Counted from the first letter of the stretch, positions 21,412-31,640 are shown. The stretch: 64,000 nt of DNA from Furfurilactobacillus milii (GCF_009864005.1 NZ_WEZQ01000012.1:1-64000); one strand, 5' to 3'. Numbers and translations: made by a program. Notes: generated from the sequence alone by a model not told the origin.

Positions 21412-21450
21412 AAAAAAGGATTCAGCTCCACGTGATGTGTCGCTGAATCC
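21412..21450 (-). terminator. terminator of the DEAD-box gene
   Basis: GGATTCAGC (21418-21426) pairs perfectly with GCTGAATCC (21442-21450); on the minus strand it is followed by TTTTTTC. It lies 50 nt after the 21500 stop. Confidence 0.85.
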
Positions 21451-21499
21451 TCACCCTGCAGTGAATTAGCTATTCAAACTGATTCATGCAGTAATTAGC

Positions 21500-23059
21500 T
21501 TATTTATGGTTGATTGAGTAACCATGCTTGTTGCCACCATGATTACTGCTTCCACCGTTCCGGGAACTGTTACTGCGTGAACTGTTGTTACGGGAACCTG
21601 ACTTGTGATCAAAACGACCACGGTTACCATTTTCGCGTTCATGTGAGTTCCGGTTGTTACGACCATTGCGGTTATTACCACGGTAGCCACCGTGACCACG
21701 ACCACCACGGCCGTTGCCCCGACCGCCGCCGTGACGACTAGGCAATGGGCGTTCTGGCGTAATGTGAACAGGCGTGTCGTGTTCATCACCAGGCGTCAAG
21801 TTACTCAATAAAGCAGCAACCAATTCTTCTGCATCATAACGATCCAGTAATTCGGTAGCTTCTTTATCAAACTTGGATGTATCTGTTTCCTTAACCAAAT
21901 CCGCAACCTTGTTTTCAGCAGCTGATAGTTGACCAGCAAAAGCTTCGGCAACTGACGGTGGCTTGAGGGGCAGCATCCGCACCTTGGTGAGCTTTTCAAT
22001 CTCACGTAAGTAATCCATTTCGTTTGGCGTAACAAACGTCAAACTTGTCCCATGATGACCGGCACGACCAGTACGGCCAATCCGGTGAACATAGCTTTCT
22101 GGATCTTGTGGAATATCATAGTTATAAACGTGAGTGACACCGGAGATATCCAGACCACGGGCCGCAACATCAGTCGCAACCAGAATGTCTAGCTTACCGT
22201 CACGGAATTGTTTAAGAATCTGTGAACGACGCTGTTGTGTCAAATCACCATGAATCCCAGCAGCATTGTAGCCACGGGCTTCTAATCCTTTAGACAATTC
22301 GTCAACTCGACGCTTCGTGCGACCAAAGACAATGGTCAAGTCCGGATCCTGCACATCGAACAGATGTGTCATTAAATCGAACTTTTCGTATTCCTTTGAT
22401 TTCACGTAGAACTGATCAACTAGGTCAGTGGTCAGTTCCTTGGCCTTAATCCGTACTTCATGAGGTTCCTTCATGAACTGAACCCCAATCCGTTTGATCT
22501 TATCAGGCATGGTAGCTGAGAACAGCAATGTTTGCCGTTTTTCTGGAACTTGCTTGATGATACTTTCAATATCATCAACAAAACCCATATCAAGCATTTC
22601 GTCGGCTTCATCCAACACTAATGTCTGAACGTGATCCAAACGAACTGTTTTCCGGTTAATATGATCCAGTAACCGACCTGGAGTCCCCACAACAATCTGT
22701 GGGTGGTTCTTCAAGCTGTTAATTTGACGGCGAATATCTGCACCACCATAAACAACTTGAACACGGGCATGTTCATGCTTACCCAAGCGGTAAAGTTCTT
22801 CTTGAGTTTGAATCGCCAACTCACGCGTTGGTGACACAATCAATGCCTGGACGTTTGGATTTTCAGTATCAATCTTATCCAAGATTGGTAACCCAAACGC
22901 AGCCGTTTTACCAGTCCCTGTTTGGGCCTGACCAATGACATCCAATCCCTGCATGACCAACGGAATGGTTTCTGCCTGGATTGGGGTAGCTTCTTCATAG
23001 CCACTGTCATCAATGGCTTTTAATAGCGCCTTATTAAGGCCTAGTTCTGCAAACTTCAA
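21500..23059 (-). CDS. cshA: DEAD-box ATP-dependent RNA helicase CshA
   Basis: A 519-residue helicase for RNA unwinding in ribosome assembly and mRNA decay. Motifs in order: Q motif ATPIQAETIP, Walker A AQTGTGKT (45-52), PTRELAIQ, TPGRLLDH, DEADEMLDMGF, SAT, and HRIGRTGRAG. The C-terminal ~90 residues are Gly/Arg/Asn-rich (GGGRGNGRGGRGHGG) and probably bind RNA nonspecifically. The start is TTG after GAGGAGG. About 230 nt separate it from murF, so it likely has its own promoter and a long leader, common for cold-induced helicases. Confidence 0.96.
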   Translation of the reverse strand: MKFAELGLNKALLKAIDDSGYEEATPIQAETIPLVMQGLDVIGQAQTGTGKTAAFGLPILDKIDTENPNVQALIVSPTRELAIQTQEELYRLGKHEHARVQVVYGGADIRRQINSLKNHPQIVVGTPGRLLDHINRKTVRLDHVQTLVLDEADEMLDMGFVDDIESIIKQVPEKRQTLLFSATMPDKIKRIGVQFMKEPHEVRIKAKELTTDLVDQFYVKSKEYEKFDLMTHLFDVQDPDLTIVFGRTKRRVDELSKGLEARGYNAAGIHGDLTQQRRSQILKQFRDGKLDILVATDVAARGLDISGVTHVYNYDIPQDPESYVHRIGRTGRAGHHGTSLTFVTPNEMDYLREIEKLTKVRMLPLKPPSVAEAFAGQLSAAENKVADLVKETDTSKFDKEATELLDRYDAEELVAALLSNLTPGDEHDTPVHITPERPLPSRHGGGRGNGRGGRGHGGYRGNNRNGRNNRNSHERENGNRGRFDHKSGSRNNSSRSNSSRNGGSSNHGGNKHGYSINHK

Positions 23060-23288
23060 ATTAGTTCCTCCTCAAATCAAAAGGTTTCATCGACACTAGC
23101 AAAAATCCGTCTGCTAACGCGTGGGGATGCCCGTTTTGATTTGTTATTCTTGTGTGTGTTATTCAATTTTCATTCATATACGCTAAAAAACGCAACTGTA
23201 ATAGTTTAACGCGTGAGCGGTCGTTTGGCAACTAAGAGTATTAACTCAGTCGTTAAACTTAATTAACCCTCCCAGCAAGTTTGCCTAA

Positions 23289-24686
23289 CTATGCCTGTGC
23301 CACGCCGTTCTGCAGCGCATTTAAAACGGTCTCCAAATGTTCACCGTGGCTTGCTTTAAGCATCACTTCATCGCTTTCAGTTAAATCGGCCATTAAATCG
23401 GTCGTTAACTGTGCTTTCTGATCATTCTCATAATAATGCAGTTGATCAGCTGCATAGCGATCCATTACCTTGTCCGCCAGTGCCTTCATGTGTGGTCCAA
23501 TCAGATACAATGTTTGAATCTTTGTCGGATCTAACGCCTCGGCAACTGAGGCGTGTAACTCATCTGCATTATCGCCAAGCTCCAACATATCGCCTAGAAC
23601 GGCAACATGACGGCCAGCTGCAGGTGTGTCACCAAACATCGTCAGAACATCCTTCATCGCCGTCGGGTTGGCGTTATAGATATCGCTCAAGATAGCTTCC
23701 CCAGCTAATCCCGTCAACCATTCTGTTCTGTTAGACGTTAAGTTGACCTCGGCAAGCCCTTTGACTAAGTTAGCCGTCCGAATATGGAACAGTTGACCCA
23801 CCGTTAAGGCAGCCAATGCGTTATTGACGTTATAATCACCCAACAACGGAATCTTAAACGTTTCTTCTGGCCAGGCATTGACCTTGAACGTCGTTTGGTG
23901 GAACTCGTTGTCCTGTTCAATGCTTGTCGGATATAAGCGATTGGAACTCTGTTGGCCAAACGTCACATGTTCGTTAGACACATTCTCTGCCCGTTTCGTC
24001 AACAATGGTTCGTCACCATTAAAGACGAACCGACCATCATCCTTAAGACCATGCGTAATTTCTAGCTTGGCATCGGCAATCTTGTCCCGAGTGCCAAAGA
24101 ATTCAATGTGCGCTTCACCGATCATTGTGATTACAGCAACATCTGGTTGAACCAACTTGCTCAAGAAATCAAGCTGACCAAACCGATCCATGCCCATTTC
24201 GACGACTAACACTTCAGTGTTGGCATCCATCGATAGCACAGTGAATGGCACACCGACTTCATTATTGTAGTTAGCGTATGTTTTGACGACATTAAATTCC
24301 GTTCCTAAAACGCCGGCAGTCATGTCCTTTGTGGTTGTTTTGCCATTACTACCCGTAATTGCGACCACTTGCGGATTGATTTTTGACAGCCAATGCTTGG
24401 CTAAGGCCTGCATTGCAGTCAACGGATCGTCCACCAGCAATACTGGGAAGTCAGCTGGTGCTTCGGCGGCCCGACTAACTGCCCACAAACTGGCAACAGC
24501 ACCGTGTGCGCGCGCTCCAGCAATGAATTCGTGACCATCATGTTCGCCAGGAAGCGGCACAAACAGAGCGCCCGCCGTTAATTGACGACTATCAAAGTGG
24601 ACAGAAGTCACCGTTACTGATGACCATTCGCCCAATTCATTTTGTGCATCCACCGCTGCTGCGATTTCAGCTAATTGCATTTTCAT
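23289..24686 (-). CDS. murF: UDP-MurNAc-tripeptide--D-alanyl-D-alanine ligase
   Basis: A 465-residue Mur ligase that adds D-Ala-D-Ala to the cytoplasmic peptidoglycan precursor. N-terminal substrate domain (VHFDSRQLTAGALFVPLPG), ATP site VAITGSNGKTTTKDM near residue 110, central-domain NYNNEVGVP, and C-terminal DIYNANPTAMKD follow in order. ATG follows GAGAGGT. Functionally linked to alr upstream, which supplies D-alanine, though the genes are separated by acpS and cshA. Confidence 0.96.
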   Translation of the reverse strand: MKMQLAEIAAAVDAQNELGEWSSVTVTSVHFDSRQLTAGALFVPLPGEHDGHEFIAGARAHGAVASLWAVSRAAEAPADFPVLLVDDPLTAMQALAKHWLSKINPQVVAITGSNGKTTTKDMTAGVLGTEFNVVKTYANYNNEVGVPFTVLSMDANTEVLVVEMGMDRFGQLDFLSKLVQPDVAVITMIGEAHIEFFGTRDKIADAKLEITHGLKDDGRFVFNGDEPLLTKRAENVSNEHVTFGQQSSNRLYPTSIEQDNEFHQTTFKVNAWPEETFKIPLLGDYNVNNALAALTVGQLFHIRTANLVKGLAEVNLTSNRTEWLTGLAGEAILSDIYNANPTAMKDVLTMFGDTPAAGRHVAVLGDMLELGDNADELHASVAEALDPTKIQTLYLIGPHMKALADKVMDRYAADQLHYYENDQKAQLTTDLMADLTESDEVMLKASHGEHLETVLNALQNGVAQA

Positions 24687-24946
24687 TTTTTACCTCTCGT
24701 TGCGCACTCTAGGCGCATCTCTGGATACTAGTGTTGATGTTATGGAGTCCATAATTACTTAATTTATTAAATTGCGTTAATCATCAACTTGTTGCAAACT
24801 ACTATTGCAGTCGAATCAGATTATACCATGTGAGCGACATAATCAAAAATTCACTAAACTTGCATTAGTCGATTAATCACGGCAAAATAAACGCAGGAAC
24901 TACTATAAACAAGCCATTTAAGCACGTTATTCATTTGGAGGAACCT

Positions 24947-25414
24947 ATGCAAAATGTATTATTTGTCTGTTTAGGCAATATCTGCCGCTCCCCGATGGCA
25001 GAAGTGATTTTTCGCCATTTAGTGGCGGAATCCGGACAATCTGAGAAGATTAATGTTGATTCTGTGGCAACAAGCAGCTGGGAAGAAGGTAATCCCCCGC
25101 ATCCCGGAGCCGTTCATATGTTAGCCGAACACGGCTTAAGCGCAGAGGGCCTTCATTCACGGCCAATCACTGCCAAGGATTTTGCTTGGGCTGACTGGAT
25201 TATTACGATGGATCGTTCAAACTTAGCCAACTTAAAACAACTAACGCCCGCTGAAGATCTGTCAAAGGTCCACATGGCCTACGAAATCGTTCCCGGTAAG
25301 GCTGGCCAGGAGATTCCGGATCCCTGGTACTCCCATAATTTTGCATTGACTTACAGACAGCTCAGCGAGGTCCTTCCTTACTGGCTGGACAAGGTTGTCG
25401 CTGCCAACCACTAA
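24947..25414 (+). CDS. low-molecular-weight protein-tyrosine phosphatase
   Basis: About 155 residues. The phosphate loop CLGNICRSP (Cys8 to Arg14, the CX5R signature) opens the protein, and EIPDPWYSHNF near residue 127 carries the general-acid Asp. The ATG at 24947 follows GGAGG; an upstream reading from 24935 starts inside the ribosome site. It is monocistronic with its own terminator and faces srtA. Target proteins cannot be inferred. Confidence 0.94.
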   Translation: MQNVLFVCLGNICRSPMAEVIFRHLVAESGQSEKINVDSVATSSWEEGNPPHPGAVHMLAEHGLSAEGLHSRPITAKDFAWADWIITMDRSNLANLKQLTPAEDLSKVHMAYEIVPGKAGQEIPDPWYSHNFALTYRQLSEVLPYWLDKVVAANH

Positions 25415-25439
25415 CTCAACATCGTTTTATTACTGACAG

Positions 25440-25482
25440 AAATGACACTGACTCTCTAAGTTGAGAATCAGCGTCATTTTTC
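25440..25482 (+). terminator. terminator of the phosphatase gene
   Basis: AATGACaCTGAcTCTC pairs with GAGAaTCAGcGTCATT around a 6-nt loop, followed by TTTTT, 25 nt after the stop. Confidence 0.8.
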
Positions 25483-25518
25483 GTTTGCATATTTTTTAGA
25501 GGAATGAATATGGACCTG

Positions 25519-26003
25519 GCGCCTACGGTTGGCCAGCACTGAAATTCTGGTATAGGACCGGTTCGAGCCCGAAAATCATGGTCTCTCACCTCGTCGCGAA
25601 GACTCGATACCCCTGAGTCTTCGCAACCGTCCGTGCTGTAAATTCGGCAAAGCCCACCGAATCAACAGCACTTTCATACCTTGATTTCAATGCTGACCGC
25701 CCTTCAGCTCATATTGAAGTCACGTCTCAACATTATTAACTCTATAAAAGGTCTGAATTCGATTAACCAAAGTGACCAGTCTTCAATATGATCGCTTCAC
25801 TCATAGATTAACTAAACGTCAAGAAAAGCGGAGTCAGTGAGAAACAGAATTCCGTGTCGACAACACTAAATGGCACGGGTTAAGCCATTTAGTGTTGTCG
25901 GACGCGCTTTGAAACCTGGGCTTGGGTTCAAAGGCGAGGTCGAAGACCGCAAAGCGGGCTGAGACCGTTCCCACGGAATGGCGTTTCTCACTGACGCAGC
26001 GGC
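25519..26003. repeat. structured inverted-arm element, copy 2
   Basis: Left arm about 25519-25710, right arm about 25828-26003, centre about 117 bp. Right arm P1 is 13 bp perfect: GTCAGTGAGAAAC (25833-25845) with GTTTCTCACTGAC (25983-25995). Its P2 is a perfect 17-bp hairpin (25858-25874 with 25884-25900, loop ACGGGTTAA). P4 is CCG/CGG. Left arm P1 pairs 25531-25545 with 25684-25698. The right arm belongs to the variant type with AAACAGA before P2, the left arm to the common type, so the copy is mixed. It lies between convergent genes (phosphatase and srtA), with the right end 24 nt before the srtA stop codon. Confidence 0.85.
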
Positions 26004-26027
26004 AGCATCACAATGTCTAAACAGGAA

Positions 26028-26750
26028 TTATGATGCAATCGTTTCGACCTTTTGTTTGTAACTGAACCCTTTTAGTGCGGCCTCAGGAGCGTCTTTCCAG
26101 TCATAGCTGTGAACTAAAGAACCGCGGACCATCAAACGATTGGCTCCCGTTGCATCACAGGTAATTAGTGTGACCAGCTTTTGACCAGGGACATCATTCA
26201 CAACATCAACGCGAGTCGCTTTAATGAACTTTCGCTCCGTAGTCTTGTATTCATAAACATGGGCTAAGTCCGTCAAATAAATTTTTTGGCCTACCCGACT
26301 CTTCCAAAATAACGGACTAAACATGGCATCCTTTTGATCCATGCGGTGACCAGCAATTGCATAGTTACCCTGTCCCATTACTTGATCTGGCTTTAGTGTG
26401 CCAGTAGCTAATGCTAAATCAGCATCTGACACACCATTAACAATTTGCAAATTTAATTTGATCGACGGAATGGCCACTAAGCCAATCGCCTTAATTTTAT
26501 GGTTAGCACGCGCCTGGGCAGCGGTCTTCAGATCTAATGAGTTCACACTGCGAAAATCATAATTACCCTTAGTTTTTTCATTTTTTTTGACATCCGTACG
26601 CGTAATCGTTGGCCGATATGTTTTGACCAACCAATTGGTGATGGGACCATTAAAAATGAGAACCAGCGACACCGCAACTAGCAGAACAAAAAGTATGCCA
26701 CGAAACCACCGCCAAACAGATGATCCTTTTTGATGCTTTTTTTGAGCCAT
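26028..26750 (-). CDS. srtA: class A sortase
   Basis: A 240-residue transpeptidase that anchors surface proteins with C-terminal LPxTG-type signals to peptidoglycan. One membrane anchor lies at about 16-36 after a basic start. Catalytic triad: His in AIAGHRMD, Cys198 in LVTLITCDATG and Arg205 in NRLMVRG. The TLITC motif is typical of class A. No sortase substrate is in the window. The ATG follows GAAGGGAAA. Confidence 0.95.
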   Translation of the reverse strand: MAQKKHQKGSSVWRWFRGILFVLLVAVSLVLIFNGPITNWLVKTYRPTITRTDVKKNEKTKGNYDFRSVNSLDLKTAAQARANHKIKAIGLVAIPSIKLNLQIVNGVSDADLALATGTLKPDQVMGQGNYAIAGHRMDQKDAMFSPLFWKSRVGQKIYLTDLAHVYEYKTTERKFIKATRVDVVNDVPGQKLVTLITCDATGANRLMVRGSLVHSYDWKDAPEAALKGFSYKQKVETIAS

Positions 26751-26914
26751 TAAATTTTCCCTTCAACGTAACATCAGTATTTACCACCTAAACGTTTGGC
26801 ATCATGCCTAATAAAATAGGTGTAGAATATTATCTTGTTATTTATTTTGCTAACGAAAAAATACCACATTACCCATCTAAGTTAAAGTAAAGTGCCACTC
26901 AAGGAGGAAATCGA

Positions 26915-28138
26915 TTGATCAAACATCTTAAACAACAACTTTTCCGTAAACGCCTACCGTGGGAACAAAATATCTTTGTCCTCTGGTTTGGCACATTTAT
27001 TGCCGGCATGGCATTTAGCGAAATCATGCCATTTATGTCTCTGTATATTGATACGCTCGGCCATTTTTCAACTGCTCAGCTTAATTTCTATTCCGGGATC
27101 ACTTTTTCCGCTACATATTTAGTTACTGCTATTGTTTCCCCATTATGGGGCCGACTCGCTGATCGAAAGGGTCGCAAACTGATGATTCTGCGGGCATCAC
27201 TGGGAATGGCCATTGTGCTTGGCGCTATGGGACTTGTGACCAATGTTTGGCAACTGATTGGCCTTCGCTTTATTCAGGGTGTCTTTTCTGGTTACATTTC
27301 AAACGCCAATGCCCTAGTAGCTACGGAATCGCCAAAAGAACATTCCGGTCAAGCATTGGGAACACTCGTTACCGGTTTCACTGCCGGCAACCTGCTGGGG
27401 CCATTGCTCGGCGGGACGTTAGCAGCCAGTTTCGGTTATCGTTTAACTTTCTTCATTACAGGCGGTTTGTTACTGATTGTCTTTTTCTTAAGCTGGTTGT
27501 TTGTGCACGAACACTTCACGCCTGTTGAAAAAGGAGCCGCCAATTCAACAAAGGACGTTATTCATTCCTTCAAACATCCCCAGATCATTTTAGGCATGCT
27601 GATTACCACCATGATCATTCAAGTTGCCAACCAGTCTATCAGTCCAATTCTTAGTTTGTACGTCCGGCAACTACTCCACGGTCAAGGCTCTGTTTCCTTA
27701 GTGGCTGGGCTTGTGGCCGCTATACCCGGCATTGCGACCATCATCGCCGCACCACGTTTAGGCGTGTTAGGTGACCGTATCGGCACGGAACGTATTTTGA
27801 CCATCGGCTTCATTTTTGCCATCTGTGTATTCATTCCGATGGCGTTTGTCCGAAATGTTTGGGAACTAGGCGGGCTCCGTTTTCTGATTGGTATTTCCGA
27901 CGCCACGATGATGCCGGCCGTTCAAACGTTATTGGCAAAGAACTCCCCTGTTTCTACCACTGGCCGAGTATTCTCATGGAATCAATCATTCATGGCCATG
28001 GGGAGCATCGTTGGCCCCATGATTGGCTCAACTGTGTCTGGCGCGTTTGGTTACGGGGCCGTGTTCCTGTCAACCGGCGTGATTGTTGCATTAAATCTAG
28101 TCTTATTCAGGTTTAACACCCGTTCATTACGAGATTAA
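26915..28138 (+). CDS. MFS transporter, multidrug-efflux type (12 TM)
   Basis: A 407-residue major facilitator with about 12 membrane segments. The loop motif GRLADRKGRKLMI between segments 2 and 3 is the MFS signature A, and GFTAGNLLGPLLGG fits the antiporter motif C of drug/proton exchangers. It resembles MdtG/PmrA-like efflux pumps; substrate unknown. The start is TTG, after AAGGAGGAAATCGA. It is divergent from srtA and ends in a strong bidirectional terminator. Confidence 0.88.
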   Translation: MIKHLKQQLFRKRLPWEQNIFVLWFGTFIAGMAFSEIMPFMSLYIDTLGHFSTAQLNFYSGITFSATYLVTAIVSPLWGRLADRKGRKLMILRASLGMAIVLGAMGLVTNVWQLIGLRFIQGVFSGYISNANALVATESPKEHSGQALGTLVTGFTAGNLLGPLLGGTLAASFGYRLTFFITGGLLLIVFFLSWLFVHEHFTPVEKGAANSTKDVIHSFKHPQIILGMLITTMIIQVANQSISPILSLYVRQLLHGQGSVSLVAGLVAAIPGIATIIAAPRLGVLGDRIGTERILTIGFIFAICVFIPMAFVRNVWELGGLRFLIGISDATMMPAVQTLLAKNSPVSTTGRVFSWNQSFMAMGSIVGPMIGSTVSGAFGYGAVFLSTGVIVALNLVLFRFNTRSLRD

Positions 28139-28158
28139 ACCATTAACTTAATAATTCT

Positions 28159-28200
28159 AAAAATCCCGACAGCCATGTTTTCATGGTTGTCGGGATTTTT
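28159..28200. terminator. bidirectional terminator between two MFS genes
   Basis: AAAAATCCCGAC and GTCGGGATTTTT form a nearly perfect stem with a short loop, with A and T tracts on both sides, between the convergent genes ending at 28138 and 28237. Confidence 0.9.
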
Positions 28201-28236
28201 GATTAAACTGAACAAATAACGAACTTGTCGAACAGA

Positions 28237-29646
28237 TTAAGCTTTTTTATCCTGCTGCTGAAATTTGAAATTAAAACTAGCTAGTACAATCATGATAATC
28301 GTGAGCACTAACAAAATGATGAAATCGTGCAGGCCACCACGTGCTGTGGCTTCAACAGAAGACAGTTTGCCCGCCTGGTTTTGACTAATTGCCACAACCG
28401 TTGCCATCACGGCGGTCCCAATAGAACCAGCGTATTGCTGAATGGCGTTAAACGCCGCGTTACCATCCCCAATAAGTTTAGGCGACAACTGTTGCATGCC
28501 GTTTGCCAACGTATTACTAAAGGTCATCGAGAACCCGACACTGTAAATAATGTAAATACCGATGATCCAGCCCACGGACAGGTGGCCGACGCTCAACACA
28601 AAGCCAGCCATCGCAATCATCAAACATACGAGTCCCGTTAAAATCGGCACGCGTGGTCCACGACGATCCAGTAATGAACCACCGAGTGGCATCAATATTG
28701 TCCGTAAAACACTCCCTGGCAGTAAGAGTAGCCCGGCTGTCATCGCGTTTGCCCCAATGACCAGCTGTGCGTAGTTTGGCAAAAGAAAGCCCAAGCCAAT
28801 GTTGCTCAATTGCAGACTCAAGTAGGTTAAAAAGCTGAGCACGAAGGTTCGCCGTTTGAAAATTGCAATATTGATCAGCGGTTGAGCCGTCCTTGTTGCC
28901 CACCATCCATAACCAACCAGAGCAACTATTCCAACCAGGACTAGCCCCCAGAATCCGAGGCTACTCCAACCATGTTTGGATGCATCGTTGAAGCCTAAGG
29001 AAATGGTAACAAACGCCACCGCAATCAGCGTAAAGCCTAACGTATCGAAATGCGCCGGTTGAGTGCCGACACGTTGGCGAATATTGAAATATCCAAACAG
29101 AAACGAAACGGCCACAATCGGTAACACAATCCAGAAGATCATTCGCCACCCCATGTAGTACAGCACCAAACCACCATATGTAGGTCCCACGGTTGGCGCA
29201 AAGCCCAAAATCATGCCGCCAATCGACATGTAACGGCCCATCTTAGAGCTGGGAACAAACTGCGTAATAATACCGAACATCACGGGCGTACACAACCCGG
29301 TCGCAATCCCGCCAATCAGCCGTCCAATCAACAAAACTGGAAAAGATATGGCCACCGCACAAACCACCAAACCAACGACAAACAATACAAGTGCCGTAAC
29401 GAATGTCGCTTTGAATGTAAACCGTTTGTGGATATATGACGCCATAATCATCACTAACGAGGCAATGAGTAAATAGCCTGTCGTTAGCCATTGGACGGCA
29501 CCGATAGAAATGTGAAACTGCCTCATGAGCGTTGGGAAAGTGACGTTCATCGAGGTTTCTGTTAAAATCCCACAAAATGAAAGTAACGCTGTTCCTACAA
29601 TTGAGAACAACACGAAGCGTGGTACTTTAGTTGTCGTTGAATCCAT
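28237..29646 (-). CDS. MFS transporter, DHA2 (EmrB/QacA) family
   Basis: A 469-residue, 14-span drug:H+ antiporter-type protein. MRQFHISIGAVQWLTTGYLLI and MFGIITQFVPSSKMGRYMSIGG are typical of the EmrB/QacA branch. It stands alone, without the EmrA-type partner. Substrate unknown. It is convergent with the other MFS gene. Confidence 0.88.
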   Translation of the reverse strand: MDSTTTKVPRFVLFSIVGTALLSFCGILTETSMNVTFPTLMRQFHISIGAVQWLTTGYLLIASLVMIMASYIHKRFTFKATFVTALVLFVVGLVVCAVAISFPVLLIGRLIGGIATGLCTPVMFGIITQFVPSSKMGRYMSIGGMILGFAPTVGPTYGGLVLYYMGWRMIFWIVLPIVAVSFLFGYFNIRQRVGTQPAHFDTLGFTLIAVAFVTISLGFNDASKHGWSSLGFWGLVLVGIVALVGYGWWATRTAQPLINIAIFKRRTFVLSFLTYLSLQLSNIGLGFLLPNYAQLVIGANAMTAGLLLLPGSVLRTILMPLGGSLLDRRGPRVPILTGLVCLMIAMAGFVLSVGHLSVGWIIGIYIIYSVGFSMTFSNTLANGMQQLSPKLIGDGNAAFNAIQQYAGSIGTAVMATVVAISQNQAGKLSSVEATARGGLHDFIILLVLTIIMIVLASFNFKFQQQDKKA

Positions 29647-29723
29647 AACTACCTCTTTCTGAGTTAAATATTAATGCCTTTTTATCTTATCCCTACATTT
29701 TTTAATTTGCACATGGAAAAATA

Positions 29724-29764
29724 AAAAAAGCCCTTATCAGCGTAAAGTCGCAGACAAGAGCTTT
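29724..29764 (-). terminator. terminator of rpmE2
   Basis: An AAGC-CTT-based stem with small mismatches lies 20 nt after the rpmE2 stop and is followed on the minus strand by TTTTTTT. Confidence 0.7.
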
Positions 29765-29782
29765 AGATTGATTCAATTTCGC

Positions 29783-30028
29783 TTACTTCAAACCATACTT
29801 CTTGTTGAACTTGTCAACAGCACCGTCGGCTTGAGTGAACTTCTGCTTACCAGTGTAGAATGGGTGTGAATCAGAAGTGATTTCAACACGGATCAATGGG
29901 TAAGTGTTGCCGTCTTCCCAATCAGTTGTTTCTTGAGAAGTAGCAGTGGAGCCAGAAATAAATTTGTAGCCAGTGGTTGAGTCCATGAACACAACCTGGT
30001 GGTAATCTGGATGAATGCCTTGTTTCAT
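29783..30028 (-). CDS. rpmE2: 50S ribosomal protein L31, type B
   Basis: About 81 residues: [23 protein letters not shown] (start) and [20 protein letters not shown] are diagnostic of the zinc-free type B form; the Cys motif of type A is absent. The ATG at 30028 has AAAGGAG upstream; the longer reading to 30067 is not needed. It has its own promoter with a perfect 17-nt spacer. Confidence 0.97.
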   Translation of the reverse strand: MKQGIHPDYHQVVFMDSTTGYKFISGSTATSQETTDWEDGNTYPLIRVEITSDSHPFYTGKQKFTQADGAVDKFNKKYGLK

Positions 30029-30090
30029 TGTAATATCTCCTTTGCCATGAGTCATTTGCTGAGTCATAGTTACATATAATCAACTTTAGT

Positions 30091-30119
30091 AATATAGCAT
30101 GGATTAAGCGTATGCGCAA
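30091..30119 (-). promoter_or_regulatory. rpmE2 promoter
   Basis: TTGCGC (30114-30119) and TATATT (30091-30096) on the minus strand, spacer 17 nt, with TGC directly before the -10 (extended -10). It lies about 65 nt before the rpmE2 start. The remainder of 30120-30273 shows only a distant AGCTGGTT/AACCAGCT pairing. Confidence 0.65.
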
Positions 30120-30273
30120 GTCAGCGACAATAATAATTGTGAGCTGGTTTGACTCAATAATTTATAACTGTAGCAAACAAATCCGCGTTTGAACGATGCA
30201 ATCGTTGCTCAAAATTACTAGAACCAGCTTTTCAAATCAGCGATTGGACGTCTTTAACGAAACACATGTCGGC

Positions 30274-31557
30274 CTAGTATTCGAAAACACCTGCATCTGT
30301 GTCTTCAATAATCTGTATATGTCCACCCAATGCCTTAAGCTTATCGGAAATGCGATCATAACCACGCAAAATATTTTCTGCGTTGGTAATGGTTGTGCGT
30401 CCTTCGGCCATTAAGGCAGCAATCACCAATGAAGCACCTGCACGAATTTCGCCAGCAGCGACAATGGTCCCAGTTAAATCATCACAGTGGTTGACAACAA
30501 TCATGTTGTTTTCCAACCGAATGTTTTCGCCCATTCGGTTAAGTTCAGGAATGTGCTTTGTTCGCTCAGGATAAATAGTGTCGATAATGATGCTGGCACC
30601 ATCTGCCCGACCCATCAGCGGTGTGATTGGCTGTTGCAAATCAGTCGCAAAGCCAGGATAAGGCATGGTTTTAACCTGAATTGGCTTAAGCTTTTCAGAT
30701 TTATGCACATAAATACTGTCTTCACTGATGTCCATCTTGACGCCCATTTCGATTAACTTAGCGGTGAAAGCCTCCAAGTGTTCAGGAATGACGTTTTGAA
30801 TGTTAACACCAGCGCCAACGGCAGCCGCCATCGATAAGTACGTACCTGCTTCGATACGGTCAGGAATAATCGTGTGAGTGTTAGTCGCCTTTAATTGTGA
30901 CACACCCTCGATTCGAATAACATCTGTCCCAGCACCGCGCACCTTAGCACCCATGTTATTTAAGAACGTTGCCAAATCGATGATTTCTGGTTCCTTAGCG
31001 GCATTTTCGATCACTGTTAAGCCATCAGCTTTTACGGCAGCCAAAATGATGTTCATCGTGGCACCGACAGACACGATATCTAAGAAGACACGTGCGCCGT
31101 GAAGGCCCTTGCTGGCATCAATATGAACAGAATCGTCAATCTCTGTAACTTCTGCACCTAAGGCCTTAAAGCCCTTGATGTGTTGATCGATTGGCCGGGG
31201 GCCGATATTATCACCGCCAGGAAACGATACAGTAGCCCGTCTAAAACGACCCAGTAAGGCTCCCATAAAGTAATATGACGCACGCAAACTCTTAATTGCC
31301 TTACCTGGTAAAACATTTTCTTCGATATGCGTTGGATCAATATCCAGCACACCATTTTCAAAGTGTGATGAAACGTTCATTGATTCGAGGATGGCCATCA
31401 AGTTATGTACATCCAAAATGTCCGGAACAGAATCAAATTGAACCGGGGTATCAGCCAGGATAGCAGCGGGAATTAGTGCAACCGTACTGTTTTTGGCGCC
31501 GCCAATAGTAACTTCGCCTGACAGTGGGTTGCCTCCTTGGATGATCATCGATTTCAT
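30274..31557 (-). CDS. murA: UDP-GlcNAc 1-carboxyvinyltransferase (MurA) with Asp in place of the active-site Cys
   Basis: A 427-residue enzyme for the first committed step of peptidoglycan synthesis (PEP transfer to UDP-GlcNAc). [13 protein letters not shown] holds the catalytic Lys; [20 protein letters not shown] and ENNMIVV fit the family. The loop that normally reads PGGC is here [14 protein letters not shown]: codon GAT at 31210-31212 gives Asp116 where fosfomycin-sensitive MurA has Cys. The Cys-to-Asp form is active but fosfomycin-insensitive in mycobacteria and others. A promoter with ideal spacing precedes it. The window holds only this one of the two MurA copies usual in Firmicutes. 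Confidence 0.95.
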   Translation of the reverse strand: MKSMIIQGGNPLSGEVTIGGAKNSTVALIPAAILADTPVQFDSVPDILDVHNLMAILESMNVSSHFENGVLDIDPTHIEENVLPGKAIKSLRASYYFMGALLGRFRRATVSFPGGDNIGPRPIDQHIKGFKALGAEVTEIDDSVHIDASKGLHGARVFLDIVSVGATMNIILAAVKADGLTVIENAAKEPEIIDLATFLNNMGAKVRGAGTDVIRIEGVSQLKATNTHTIIPDRIEAGTYLSMAAAVGAGVNIQNVIPEHLEAFTAKLIEMGVKMDISEDSIYVHKSEKLKPIQVKTMPYPGFATDLQQPITPLMGRADGASIIIDTIYPERTKHIPELNRMGENIRLENNMIVVNHCDDLTGTIVAAGEIRAGASLVIAALMAEGRTTITNAENILRGYDRISDKLKALGGHIQIIEDTDAGVFEY

Positions 31558-31640
31558 GCGTTATTCCTCTTTCATTCATGCAACTAATTCGTATTGAGAT
31601 TTACCATGGCTCAACCATAAAGGGAGCACAATTATCTTCC

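Noticed and set aside
21514-21741. 75-residue Cys/His-rich plus-strand ORF
   Set aside because: Antisense shadow of the Gly/Arg/Asn-rich tail of the DEAD-box helicase.
18276-26003. Repeat elements as insertion sequences
   Set aside because: No transposase frame, and no target duplication that I can see at the edges; a non-autonomous mobile origin remains possible but is not shown.
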